This document shows, piece by piece, positions 1 to 7,029 of a stretch of 7,029 nt of DNA (positions are counted from its first letter, which is position 1; each line of letters begins with the position of its first letter). The position numbers were made by a program, and so were the translations under genes. This DNA comes from Hyphomicrobiales bacterium (GTDB lineage Bacteria; Pseudomonadota; Alphaproteobacteria; Micropepsales; Micropepsaceae): positions 1-7,029 of the forward strand of contig JAFIHO010000170.1 in NCBI GenBank assembly GCA_017849395.1, written 5' to 3'. Below the pieces are notes generated by a model that worked only from the letters and a program-made list of their open reading frames with translations, had not been told where the DNA came from and did no database searches.

Positions 1-11
1 AATTTTATGCA

Positions 12-26
12 GGCCGGTTTCCGGCC
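12..26. other. Short GC-rich hairpin at left edge
   Basis: GGCCGG (12-17) and CCGGCC (21-26) form a perfect 6-bp stem with a TTT loop. No clear T-tract follows on the plus strand, and on the minus strand only a short A/T-rich stretch follows, so it is at best a weak terminator of something to the left. The rest of 1-224 shows no gene or promoter I can support. Confidence 0.3.
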
Positions 27-224
27 CATGCTTATTGATTGGGCAGATTGTCGAAAACCGATGTGGGAGACAAGCGATCTCGCTGCCGCAGCATGGAGTC
101 ATGCCGCGGCGGTTGTGGATGGTTCAGCACCGGCAGGGCGCGCGAGGCAAGCAGAAATCGGTTCTGCCATGCAGGCAAGTTCACTAGATTGGCGGAAACA
201 AAAACGGTTCGGGCGGGAGGAACA

Positions 225-1118
225 ATGCGCAAACGGGAATTCATTCTGGGCAGCCTGGCGCTGGCCACGGGCGCGGCGGCCAAGGAGATCGGGGCGGATC
301 TGGGCGCGGTTCCGCCGCCCAAGAAGAAGGCGATCCCTCATCGCAAGGTGACGACCCGCAAACTGTTCAAGGCACCGGAAGGCTTTCCCAACGGCGTCGC
401 CATTGCGCCGGAAGGTCTGTGGGTCGCGGAGCAGAAGGCGCAAGGCTATGGCCAGAGCGGCAAGAAGGTGCAGGAAGCGGCGTGGCTGCTGGACTGGAAC
501 GGCAAGCTGCTGAAGACGGTGATGACGCCATCGAGCAACACATCGGGCCTTGCCTATGGCAACGGCCATGTGTGGATGGGCGCCAATGGCGGCGAGGAAG
601 GCGTCTATGAAGTGGACATGGATGGCAAGGTCGTGTCGCACCGGCAGATCCCGCTGGGACCGCCGGAGAATGGCGGCGGCTGTCACGGGCTGATGTTCCA
701 TGCGGGCAAGCTGTGGATCGTGGCGAACCGCATCAAAGGCATCCTGCGCGTCGATCCGAAGACATGGGCGCCGGAATTCATGATCCCGATCACCACAGAC
801 CGATGGCATGGCTGCGCCTGGGACGACAGTCATCCGGGCGGCGCGATCTGGATGGTGACCGGCAGTTCGGACGTGAACCGCTATGTGATGCAGAATGGCA
901 AGCTGCACCACACCACGACGTCGGGTCTGATGAAGTATGACGCGCGGACGGGCGCGCTGCTGGAGACGGCGGAGTTTCTGGACGGCACCGCCGATCCGCA
1001 TGGGCTGGCGATGCACAATGGCAAGCTGATCAGTTGCGATGCGGGCGTGGGACCGCCCGGCTTCGAGCGGACCGGCAGCCCGAATGCGGGATGGAGTTTC
1101 GAGATCGATTTTGTCTAG
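225..1118 (+). CDS. Exported beta-propeller protein, SMP-30/Vgb-like, function unknown
   Basis: Encodes 297 aa. The start is the ATG preceded by GGGAGGA at 215-221 (GGAGG ends 4 nt before the ATG); the frame is open further upstream to 39, but those residues look non-coding and would bury the leader. The N-terminus, MRKREFILGSLALATGAAA, resembles a Tat leader with a KR pair in place of RR (KREFI) followed by a hydrophobic stretch, so periplasmic export is likely. The body repeats a blade-like motif, a small residue plus Gly, a hydrophobic strand, then Gly/Lys-Leu-Trp: FPNGVAIAPEGLWVAEQ (54-70), TSGLAYGNGHVWMGAN (106-121), CHGLMFHAGKLWIVAN (153-168), WHGCAWDD with AIWMV (194-211), and PHGLAMHNGKLIS (258-270). 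Three His-Gly pairs (H154, H195, H259) recur at the same blade position. This fits the SMP-30/gluconolactonase or virginiamycin B lyase-like propeller group. Fold assignment is fairly secure; substrate and reaction are unknown. It stands alone and is convergent with the peptidase gene. Confidence 0.8.
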   Translation: MRKREFILGSLALATGAAAKEIGADLGAVPPPKKKAIPHRKVTTRKLFKAPEGFPNGVAIAPEGLWVAEQKAQGYGQSGKKVQEAAWLLDWNGKLLKTVMTPSSNTSGLAYGNGHVWMGANGGEEGVYEVDMDGKVVSHRQIPLGPPENGGGCHGLMFHAGKLWIVANRIKGILRVDPKTWAPEFMIPITTDRWHGCAWDDSHPGGAIWMVTGSSDVNRYVMQNGKLHHTTTSGLMKYDARTGALLETAEFLDGTADPHGLAMHNGKLISCDAGVGPPGFERTGSPNAGWSFEIDFV

Positions 1119-1139
1119 CGGCTGTCTGATCGCCAGCCG
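1119..1139. terminator. Weak stem-loop directly after the propeller stop codon
   Basis: CGGCTG (1119-1124) and CAGCCG (1134-1139) form a 6-bp stem with a 9-nt loop, starting on the base after the TAG stop at 1116-1118. There is no T-tract after it, so intrinsic termination is uncertain. It may simply protect the mRNA 3' end. Confidence 0.3.
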
Positions 1140-1150
1140 ATAGTCCCGAA

Positions 1151-1249
1151 TGTCATGGCCCACTTTATGTGGGCCATCCAAGGCGGCGGACGCGAATTGC
1201 GAGAATCTTTGTGTTGCCCTGGATGGCCCGGTCAAGCCGGGCCATGACA
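1151..1249. repeat. REP/BIME-like pair of inverted palindromic units
   Basis: Two related units face each other. Unit 1 (1151-1183) contains ATGGCCCAC-TTTAT-GTGGGCCAT (1155-1177), a perfect 9-bp stem with a 5-nt loop. Unit 2 (1217-1249) contains ATGGCCCGG-TCAAG-CCGGGCCAT (1223-1245), also a perfect 9-bp stem with a 5-nt loop. Unit 1 matches the reverse complement of unit 2 at 25 of 33 positions, including TGTCATGGCCC and GGGCCATCCA, so the whole block could also fold into one long imperfect hairpin with a 33-nt loop. The inner stem bases differ in a compensated way (AC/GT against GG/CC). The block sits between the 3' ends of two convergent genes, the usual place for REP/BIME elements, and could act as a bidirectional transcription end or mRNA stabiliser. 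Similar GGCCCGGTCAAGCCGGGCC-type palindromes are, from memory, common in alphaproteobacterial intergenic DNA. Confidence 0.75.
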
Positions 1250-1291
1250 AGGTTGTTCTGATTGTTGCCTATTACATACTGATCCTGGAGT

Positions 1292-3136
1292 TCAACCGAG
1301 CAGCTTCTCCATCGCGTCCAGGGTGCGGGTGAATTTCGCTACCACGGCGCGATAGGGCGCGGGCGTGGTCATGTCCAGGCCTGCGCGCTTGAGGATCTCC
1401 ACCGGATAGTCAGAGCCGCCAGCCTTCAGCACGCCCAAATAGGCGTCGCGATCCGCTGTTTTGCCGGTCAGGATGCGGTTGCTGAAGTACGTCGCCGCCG
1501 CGACGCATGTGGCGTACTGGTAGACATAGAAATTGTAATAGAAGTGCTGCGGATAGGCCCATTCCAGGCCGTAGAGCGGATCGACCTTTACCGCGCTGCC
1601 GTGATAGGCGGCGAGGATGCCGGTATAGATGTTCGTCATCTTCGCGCCGGACAGCGCATCGCCCTTTTCGGCAGTCTCATGAATCGCCAGTTCGAACTCC
1701 CCAAACATGGCCTGGCGGTAGAAGGTGGTGCGCAGCAATTCGCAGACGCGGTCGAGATAGAAGAGCTTTTCTTCCCTGCTGCGCGCGGCGCGATAGAGCG
1801 TCTCCACCAGCAGCAGCTCGTTCAGGATGGAGGCGATTTCGGCGATGAAGGTGGCGTAGTTCGAGGTTTCGAAGGGCTGCGCGCTGGCGGTGAGCAGGCT
1901 GTGCATCGCATGGCCCCATTCATGCGCGAAGGTTGAGAGACTGTCGAAATCATCCGACAGGTTCAGCAGCAGATAGGGATGCACGTCATAGGCGCCGGGG
2001 TCCATGTAGGCGCCCGCCGCCTTGCCCTTTTGCGGGAAGGCGTGCATCCAGGGCGATAAAGTGGATTTGGCCAGCAGCGCGCCATAGTCCGGGCCGAGCG
2101 GCTTTACCGCTTCGAGCGTGGTCGCGCGCATGGCGGCGAGGTCGAACTTGCGGTCCAGCCGCGTGATTTCCGGATAGAGATCGTAATAGGCGAGATCGCG
2201 CAGCTTCATCAGCCGCGCGCGCAAACCGAAATAGCGGTGCAGAACGGGGAGACCCGCGCGGGTTTCCGCGACCAGGGTGCGATAGACGCCTTCGGGAATG
2301 TTGGTGGGGGCAAGCGCGGCGGCCAGCGCGTTGGGATAGCGCCGCGCCTTTGCATTGAAGAGATTGGCCTGTACCTGGGCCGACAGCGCCGCGCCCAGAC
2401 TGCTCTCATAGGATTTGAAGGTGCCGAAGAACGCGTCGAACACGCGCTTGCGTTCGGCGCGATCGGGCACGGCGCGGACCCGGGCATAGCCCTGGCTGTC
2501 GATGCGCACCTTGCCTTGCGCCAGTTCGATCTCGGGCCAGGGCATGTCGGACAGCACCAACTGGCTGCGGATTTCCTGCGGTCCCGACAAGGGCTGCATG
2601 GCGGAGGCCAGAAGCCCCTCGCCTGCTGCGTCCAGCGTGTGCGGCTGGTTGCGCACCACATCCAGCAACTGGAAGCGGAATTTCGCGAGGCCCGCATCGC
2701 CAGCGAGGAAGGCGCGGATTTTGCTTTCGCCCAGGGTGAGAAGTTCGGGGCTGATCCAGGCGCCCGCCTCGCTCACCTGCGCGGCCAGCGCCACGGCGAG
2801 CTGGCGGCGTTCCTGGTTGGGTGCGTCCTGAAGATTTTCGTTCGCGCGGCTGCTTGCATATGTATAGAGCCGCCCAAGCCGCCGGTTCAGGTCGGAATTG
2901 GCTTGCAGCGCGGCGCGCAAGGTCGCGGCGCTTTCGCCAAGGTGGCCCTTGTAAGCCGCAAGGCCCGGCAGCGCGGCGATCACCGCTTCGCGTTCGCTGT
3001 TCCAGGCTTCCGGCGTGGCGAACAATTCATGCAAATCCCACACGGCAGGCGGCGCGGCCTCGGCGGCCTGCGCGGCGGCGGGAAGCGTGGCGGCGGCGGC
3101 AAGCGCCAGCGCGGCGCGGCGGTCGATATCGGTCAT
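1292..3136 (-). CDS. pepF: Exported M3-family oligoendopeptidase F-like zinc metallopeptidase
   Basis: Encodes 614 aa, a normal length for the PepF branch of peptidase family M3, which cleaves short peptides. The zinc site is visible: HEWGH at 405-409 supplies two His ligands and the catalytic Glu406, and E433 in AEIAS is the expected third ligand 28 residues after the first His. The C-terminal segment HFYYNFYVYQYATC (531-544) matches the conserved Tyr-rich substrate-side motif of the family, and HPYLLLNLSDDFDSLSTFAHE leads into the active site as usual. The N-terminus, MTDIDRRAALALAAAATLPA, has a twin-arginine (R6-R7), a hydrophobic stretch and an Ala-rich cleavage region, suggesting Tat export; many PepF proteins are cytosolic. 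The ATG lies 4 nt after the TGA of the upstream LprI-like gene and has only a weak Shine-Dalgarno, so translation is probably coupled. A role in periplasmic peptide turnover is inferred. Confidence 0.9.
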   Translation of the reverse strand: MTDIDRRAALALAAAATLPAAAQAAEAAPPAVWDLHELFATPEAWNSEREAVIAALPGLAAYKGHLGESAATLRAALQANSDLNRRLGRLYTYASSRANENLQDAPNQERRQLAVALAAQVSEAGAWISPELLTLGESKIRAFLAGDAGLAKFRFQLLDVVRNQPHTLDAAGEGLLASAMQPLSGPQEIRSQLVLSDMPWPEIELAQGKVRIDSQGYARVRAVPDRAERKRVFDAFFGTFKSYESSLGAALSAQVQANLFNAKARRYPNALAAALAPTNIPEGVYRTLVAETRAGLPVLHRYFGLRARLMKLRDLAYYDLYPEITRLDRKFDLAAMRATTLEAVKPLGPDYGALLAKSTLSPWMHAFPQKGKAAGAYMDPGAYDVHPYLLLNLSDDFDSLSTFAHEWGHAMHSLLTASAQPFETSNYATFIAEIASILNELLLVETLYRAARSREEKLFYLDRVCELLRTTFYRQAMFGEFELAIHETAEKGDALSGAKMTNIYTGILAAYHGSAVKVDPLYGLEWAYPQHFYYNFYVYQYATCVAAATYFSNRILTGKTADRDAYLGVLKAGGSDYPVEILKRAGLDMTTPAPYRAVVAKFTRTLDAMEKLLG

Positions 3137-3140
3137 GATC

Positions 3141-3467
3141 TCAGTTCACCCAGCGATGCAGATCTGCGATGCGGCCATGATAGGCTTCGGCGATACAGGC
3201 GACGTCCGGGCAGGCGTCGCGGTCGCGCCGCCAGTCATCCTCCTCTGCATTCACCGCATCTGGCGTCGCGGCGGCGGTGCGGGCGCGGCGTATCAAAGCC
3301 GCTTCCTGCACATCCAAAGCCGCAAGTTCGTTGCTGTTGCAGATGAGTTTCGACACGCGGCTTTTCGCCTTGGCACAGTCGAAGCTGGGCTTGGGCGCAG
3401 GCGCCTGGGCGAAGGCCGGCGGCAGCAGCAAAGAACAGGCAAGGATCGCGATTAGGCCGTAGCGCAT
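3141..3467 (-). CDS. Small exported LprI/DUF1311-like protein
   Basis: Encodes 108 aa from the ATG at 3467. The frame stays open upstream to 3530, but starting at 3467 puts a clean signal peptide at the N-terminus: MRYGLIAILACSLLLPPAFA, with likely signal peptidase I cleavage after AFA at residue 20. The mature part follows the LprI N-terminal/DUF1311 pattern: FDCAKAKSRVSKLIC (C31, C43), then NELAALDVQEAAL, then W79, then RDRDAC (C86) and C91, then YHGRIADL near the C-terminus. The four Cys of the mature part probably form two disulfides in the periplasm. C11 is inside the hydrophobic stretch and is not a convincing lipobox. Family members include a mycobacterial lysozyme-inhibitor lipoprotein, but most are uncharacterised and that activity should not be assumed here. 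The gene is first in a two-gene unit with the downstream peptidase. Confidence 0.8.
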   Translation of the reverse strand: MRYGLIAILACSLLLPPAFAQAPAPKPSFDCAKAKSRVSKLICNSNELAALDVQEAALIRRARTAAATPDAVNAEEDDWRRDRDACPDVACIAEAYHGRIADLHRWVN

Positions 3468-3539
3468 GGTCGTAGGTCCGAAAAATTCGCCGCGATCATG
3501 CGGGCAGGCCGCGCGGACTGGCAAGTGCAATGGCGCGGC

Positions 3540-3561
3540 AATTTATATGGAATTTATATGG
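3540..3561 (+). promoter_or_regulatory. Candidate KdpE operator: tandem 11-bp direct repeat
   Basis: AATTTATATGG occurs twice back to back (3540-3550 and 3551-3561) without a mismatch. This puts two TTTATA hexamers at 3542-3547 and 3553-3558, exactly 11 bp apart, i.e. about one helical turn. OmpR/PhoB-family regulators bind such direct repeats as head-to-tail dimers, and the E. coli KdpE site upstream of kdpFABC has TTTATA and TTTACA boxes at the same 11-bp step (from memory). The repeat is an AT island in GC-rich DNA and ends 70 nt before the first gene of the kdp operon. Binding by KdpE is inferred; the regulator gene is not in the window. Confidence 0.6.
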
Positions 3562-3589
3562 CCGGAGCCGCCGCGGCCCATCGAATTTC

Positions 3590-3595
3590 TATGCT
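3590..3595 (+). promoter_or_regulatory. Possible -10 element of the kdp operon promoter
   Basis: TATGCT matches the sigma-70 -10 consensus at 4 of 6 positions. No recognisable -35 lies about 17 bp upstream (the DNA there is GCCGCC-like), which would suit a promoter that depends on an activator. It would place the transcription start near 3602 and the tandem repeat roughly 40 to 60 bp upstream of that, a usual position for a response regulator. Weak on its own. Confidence 0.3.
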
Positions 3596-3620
3596 CCGCT
3601 GCCGATGTTCGTGCCGCGTT

Positions 3621-3626
3621 CGGAGG
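3621..3626 (+). promoter_or_regulatory. Ribosome binding site deciding the microprotein start
   Basis: CGGAGG lies 5 nt before the ATG at 3632. It is a strong Shine-Dalgarno and selects this ATG over the in-frame ATGs at 3530 and 3605, which lack a comparable site. Confidence 0.6.
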
Positions 3627-3631
3627 CCGTA

Positions 3632-3715
3632 ATGTTCGACATTCTGTTCCTTCTGGCCGGGGTTGGGTTTTTCGCGCTCGCCATCGGCTACACCCTGCTT
3701 TGCCAACATCTGTGA
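3632..3715 (+). CDS. 27-aa single-helix membrane microprotein upstream of kdpF
   Basis: The reading frame gives 27 residues beginning MFDILFLLAGVGFFALAIGY and ending in C24 and L27. Residues 4-23 form one uninterrupted hydrophobic stretch, enough for a single transmembrane helix, with almost no soluble part. The start has a strong Shine-Dalgarno (CGGAGG, 5 nt spacing). The TGA stop overlaps the GAGG that serves kdpF, and the kdpF ATG follows after 7 nt, so the two are almost certainly translated from the same mRNA. It is distinct from KdpF, which comes next and has its own typical sequence. I recall similar tiny FALAxGY-containing proteins ahead of kdpF in other proteobacteria but cannot name a characterised member. 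A part in assembling or modulating the Kdp complex is a guess from position. Confidence 0.65.
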   Translation: MFDILFLLAGVGFFALAIGYTLLCQHL

Positions 3716-3722
3716 GGCGCAC

Positions 3723-3812
3723 ATGGAAACGGACCTTGTCCTTGCCGGTATCGTCACGATTGGCGTGCTGGCCTATCTCGTTTACGCGCTGATCCGTCCG
3801 GAGCGGTTCTGA
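3723..3812 (+). CDS. kdpF: Potassium-transporting ATPase subunit KdpF
   Basis: Encodes 29 aa, the normal length for KdpF. The protein is one hydrophobic helix (about residues 5-24) ending in the family's YALIRPERF tail. KdpF sits in the inner membrane beside KdpA and stabilises the KdpFABC complex. The GAGG at 3714-3717, 5 nt before the ATG, serves as Shine-Dalgarno and overlaps the stop codon of the microprotein. The kdpA ATG follows its TGA after a single base. The tail motif and the position directly before kdpA make the assignment secure despite the size. Confidence 0.93.
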   Translation: METDLVLAGIVTIGVLAYLVYALIRPERF

Positions 3813-3813
3813 C

Positions 3814-5520
3814 ATGACCGTGAATGGCTGGATTCAGATCGCATTGTTCTGTCTTGCGATCCTTGTCTGCGTGAAACCGCTGGGCGGCTACATGGCGCGT
3901 GTGTTCGCGGGCGAGCGCACATTCCTGTCGCCGCTGCTGTCGCCGGTGGAGCGGCTGATCTATTGGCTGGGCGGCGTGCGGCCGGATGAGGAGCAGCACT
4001 GGACGGGTTACACCATCGCCATGCTGGCATTCAGCCTGGCCGGTTTCCTGTCGCTTTATGCGTTGCAGCGGTTTCAGGCGGTGCTGCCGTTCAATCCGCA
4101 GGGGCTGGGCGCGGTGGGGCCGGACCTGGCGTTCGGCACATCGGTCAGCTTCATCACCAACACCAATTGGCAGTCCTATGTCGGCGAAACCACCATGTCC
4201 TATCTGGTGCAGATGCTGGGACTGACGGTGCATAACTTCCTGTCGGCGGCCACCGGCATCGCGCTGGCGCTGGCGCTGATCCGTGGTTTTGCGCGGCGTT
4301 CGGCGCAGACATTGGGCAATTTCTGGGCCGACCTGACGCGGTGCGTGCTCTATATCCTGCTGCCGCTGTCGCTGCTGGTCGCTCTGGTTCTGGTGTGGCA
4401 GGGCGTGCCTCAGAATCTGGGCAGCTATACCAGCGCGGTGACATTGGAAGGCGCGAAGCAGTTGATCGCGCAGGGGCCCGTCGCGTCGCAGGAAGCGATC
4501 AAGATGCTGGGCACCAATGGCGGCGGCTTCTTCAACGCCAACTCGGCGCATCCGTTCGAGAATCCGACCGCCCTGACCAATTTCCTGGAAATGTGGTCGC
4601 TGCTGGTTATCGCGGCTTCGTTGACATGGACGTTCGGCACGATGGTGAAGGACAACCGCCAGGGCTGGGCGATCTTCGCCGTCATGGCGCTGCTGATGCT
4701 GGGCGGCGTGGCCATCACCTATGCGGCCGAGGGCCAGGGCAATGCGGCCGTCGCGGCGGCGCATGTGGCGCAGGCGGGCAACATGGAAGGCAAGGAGGTG
4801 CGTTTCGGCGTCGCCGCTTCGGCCCTGTTCGCCACCATCACCACCGATGCGTCGTGCGGCGCGGTCAATGCGATGCATGACAGCCTGACGCCGCTGGGCG
4901 GGCTGATCACCATGCTCAATATCGAACTGGGCGAGATCGTGTTCGGCGGCGTCGGTTCCGGTCTTTACGGGATGCTGCTGTTCGCGGTGATCGCCATGTT
5001 CGTGGCGGGACTGATGGTCGGGCGCACGCCGGAATATCTGGGCAAGAAGATCGAGGCGCGCGAAGTGAAGATGGCGATGCTGGCCATCCTGATCCTGCCG
5101 CTGTCGATCCTAGGCTTCAGCGCGCTGGCGGCGGTGACCAAGGCCGGGCTGGCCGGGCCGCTCAACAGCGGGCCGCATGGCTTCAGCGAGATCCTGTACG
5201 CCTTCACCTCGGCGACCGGCAACAATGGCAGCGCCTTTGCGGGGCTGACGGCCAATACCGTGTTCTACAACACGACGCTTGGCTTCGCGATGCTGATCGG
5301 GCGCTTCCTGTTCATCGTGCCCATGATGGCGGTGGCGGGCTCGCTGGCGGCCAAGAAGATCGTGCCGGCTTCGGCGGGCACCTTCCCCACCCACGGCGGA
5401 TTGTTCGTCGGCCTGCTGGCGGGCGTCATCCTGATCGTCGGTGGCCTTACGTTCTTCCCGGCCCTTTCGCTTGGTCCCATCGTCGAGCATCTGGCGATGC
5501 GGACGGGCGGATTTTTCTGA
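3814..5520 (+). CDS. kdpA: Potassium-transporting ATPase subunit KdpA
   Basis: Encodes 568 aa (E. coli KdpA is 557). KdpA is the potassium-binding, channel-like subunit of the KdpFABC uptake pump in the inner membrane, related to the SKT/Trk-Ktr transporters. All four pore loops of the selectivity filter are visible: TNTNWQS (115-121), GTNGGGFFN (233-241), TTDASCGAVNAMHDS (343-357) and ATGNNGSAFAGL (467-478). Further family signatures are GEIVFGGVGSGLYGMLLF (373-390) and GRTPEYLGKKIE (403-414). Hydrophobic segments run through the whole length, starting with residues 6-22. The start is one base after the kdpF stop, with GGAG at 3800-3803 inside the end of kdpF, so translation is coupled. The gene appears intact, with no frameshift or missing filter residue that I can see. 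Confidence 0.98.
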   Translation: MTVNGWIQIALFCLAILVCVKPLGGYMARVFAGERTFLSPLLSPVERLIYWLGGVRPDEEQHWTGYTIAMLAFSLAGFLSLYALQRFQAVLPFNPQGLGAVGPDLAFGTSVSFITNTNWQSYVGETTMSYLVQMLGLTVHNFLSAATGIALALALIRGFARRSAQTLGNFWADLTRCVLYILLPLSLLVALVLVWQGVPQNLGSYTSAVTLEGAKQLIAQGPVASQEAIKMLGTNGGGFFNANSAHPFENPTALTNFLEMWSLLVIAASLTWTFGTMVKDNRQGWAIFAVMALLMLGGVAITYAAEGQGNAAVAAAHVAQAGNMEGKEVRFGVAASALFATITTDASCGAVNAMHDSLTPLGGLITMLNIELGEIVFGGVGSGLYGMLLFAVIAMFVAGLMVGRTPEYLGKKIEAREVKMAMLAILILPLSILGFSALAAVTKAGLAGPLNSGPHGFSEILYAFTSATGNNGSAFAGLTANTVFYNTTLGFAMLIGRFLFIVPMMAVAGSLAAKKIVPASAGTFPTHGGLFVGLLAGVILIVGGLTFFPALSLGPIVEHLAMRTGGFF

Positions 5521-5522
5521 GA

Positions 5523-7029
<1,507 letters not shown>

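Noticed and set aside
7..351. Plus-strand open frame of 114 codons starting near the left edge
   Set aside because: It overlaps the propeller start in another frame, has no ribosome binding site and ends in an Arg-rich run typical of out-of-frame GC-rich DNA.
1223..1245. Hairpin as a classical intrinsic terminator
   Set aside because: No T-tract follows the stem in either direction; the paired inverted units fit a REP/BIME-like repeat better.
99..1250. Long minus-strand open frame (383 codons) opposite the propeller gene
   Set aside because: Its translation is rich in Arg, His and Gln without domain motifs, typical of the antisense of a GC-rich gene. The plus-strand frame has a ribosome binding site, leader and blade repeats.
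2237..3346. Plus-strand open frame (369 codons) opposite pepF
   Set aside because: Antisense of a gene with a clear HEWGH zinc site; no recognisable motif of its own, and it also runs across the LprI-like gene.
3141..3530. A 129-aa version of the LprI-like protein starting at 3530
   Set aside because: The added 21 residues would place a polar, His/Cys-containing segment before an otherwise perfect signal peptide that begins at 3467.
3530..3715. A 61-aa version of the microprotein starting at 3530
   Set aside because: The extra 34 residues are polar, lack a ribosome binding site, and would start upstream of the putative operator and promoter. CGGAGG at 3621-3626 supports the ATG at 3632.
3754..4878. 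Minus-strand open frame (374 codons) opposite kdpF/kdpA
   Set aside because: The His/Arg/Gln-rich composition marks it as the antisense of kdpA, whose pore-loop motifs are unambiguous.

Overview
The window comes from a GC-rich bacterium. The base composition, codon use, Tat-type leaders and palindromic intergenic repeat suggest an alphaproteobacterium, perhaps a sphingomonad or relative. That placement is an inference from style, not from a marker gene.

Layout. Positions 1-224 hold no gene I can support, only a short GC-rich hairpin near the left edge. At 225-1118 (+) is a protein of about 297 aa with a Tat-like leader and repeated beta-propeller blade motifs (SMP-30/Vgb-like lactonase-lyase fold); its substrate is unknown. 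The gap 1119-1291 between this gene and the convergent gene to its right carries two related hairpins facing each other (1151-1249), a REP/BIME-like element. Two minus-strand genes follow, apparently one transcription unit: a small exported LprI/DUF1311-like protein (3467 down to 3141), then, 4 nt after its stop, an M3-family oligoendopeptidase F-like zinc metallopeptidase with a twin-arginine leader (3136 down to 1292).

From about 3540 to the right edge is the start of a high-affinity potassium uptake operon on the plus strand. It holds a 27-aa single-helix microprotein (3632-3715), kdpF (3723-3812), kdpA (3814-5520) and kdpB (5523 onward, cut by the window end after 502 codons). Gaps between these genes are only 1-7 nt, so they are probably co-transcribed and translationally coupled. 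KdpA is the potassium-selective channel-like subunit, KdpB the P-type ATPase that drives it, and KdpF a small stabilising helix. kdpC and any kdpD/kdpE sensor-regulator genes would lie to the right, outside the window.

The 164-nt region between the minus-strand pair and the kdp operon contains a perfect tandem 11-bp repeat (3540-3561) with two TTTATA boxes 11 bp apart. This is the geometry expected of an OmpR/PhoB-family regulator site and resembles the E. coli KdpE operator. With the unannotated-looking microprotein gene ahead of kdpF, it is the most interesting part of the window. I see no evidence for a wholly new multi-gene system.
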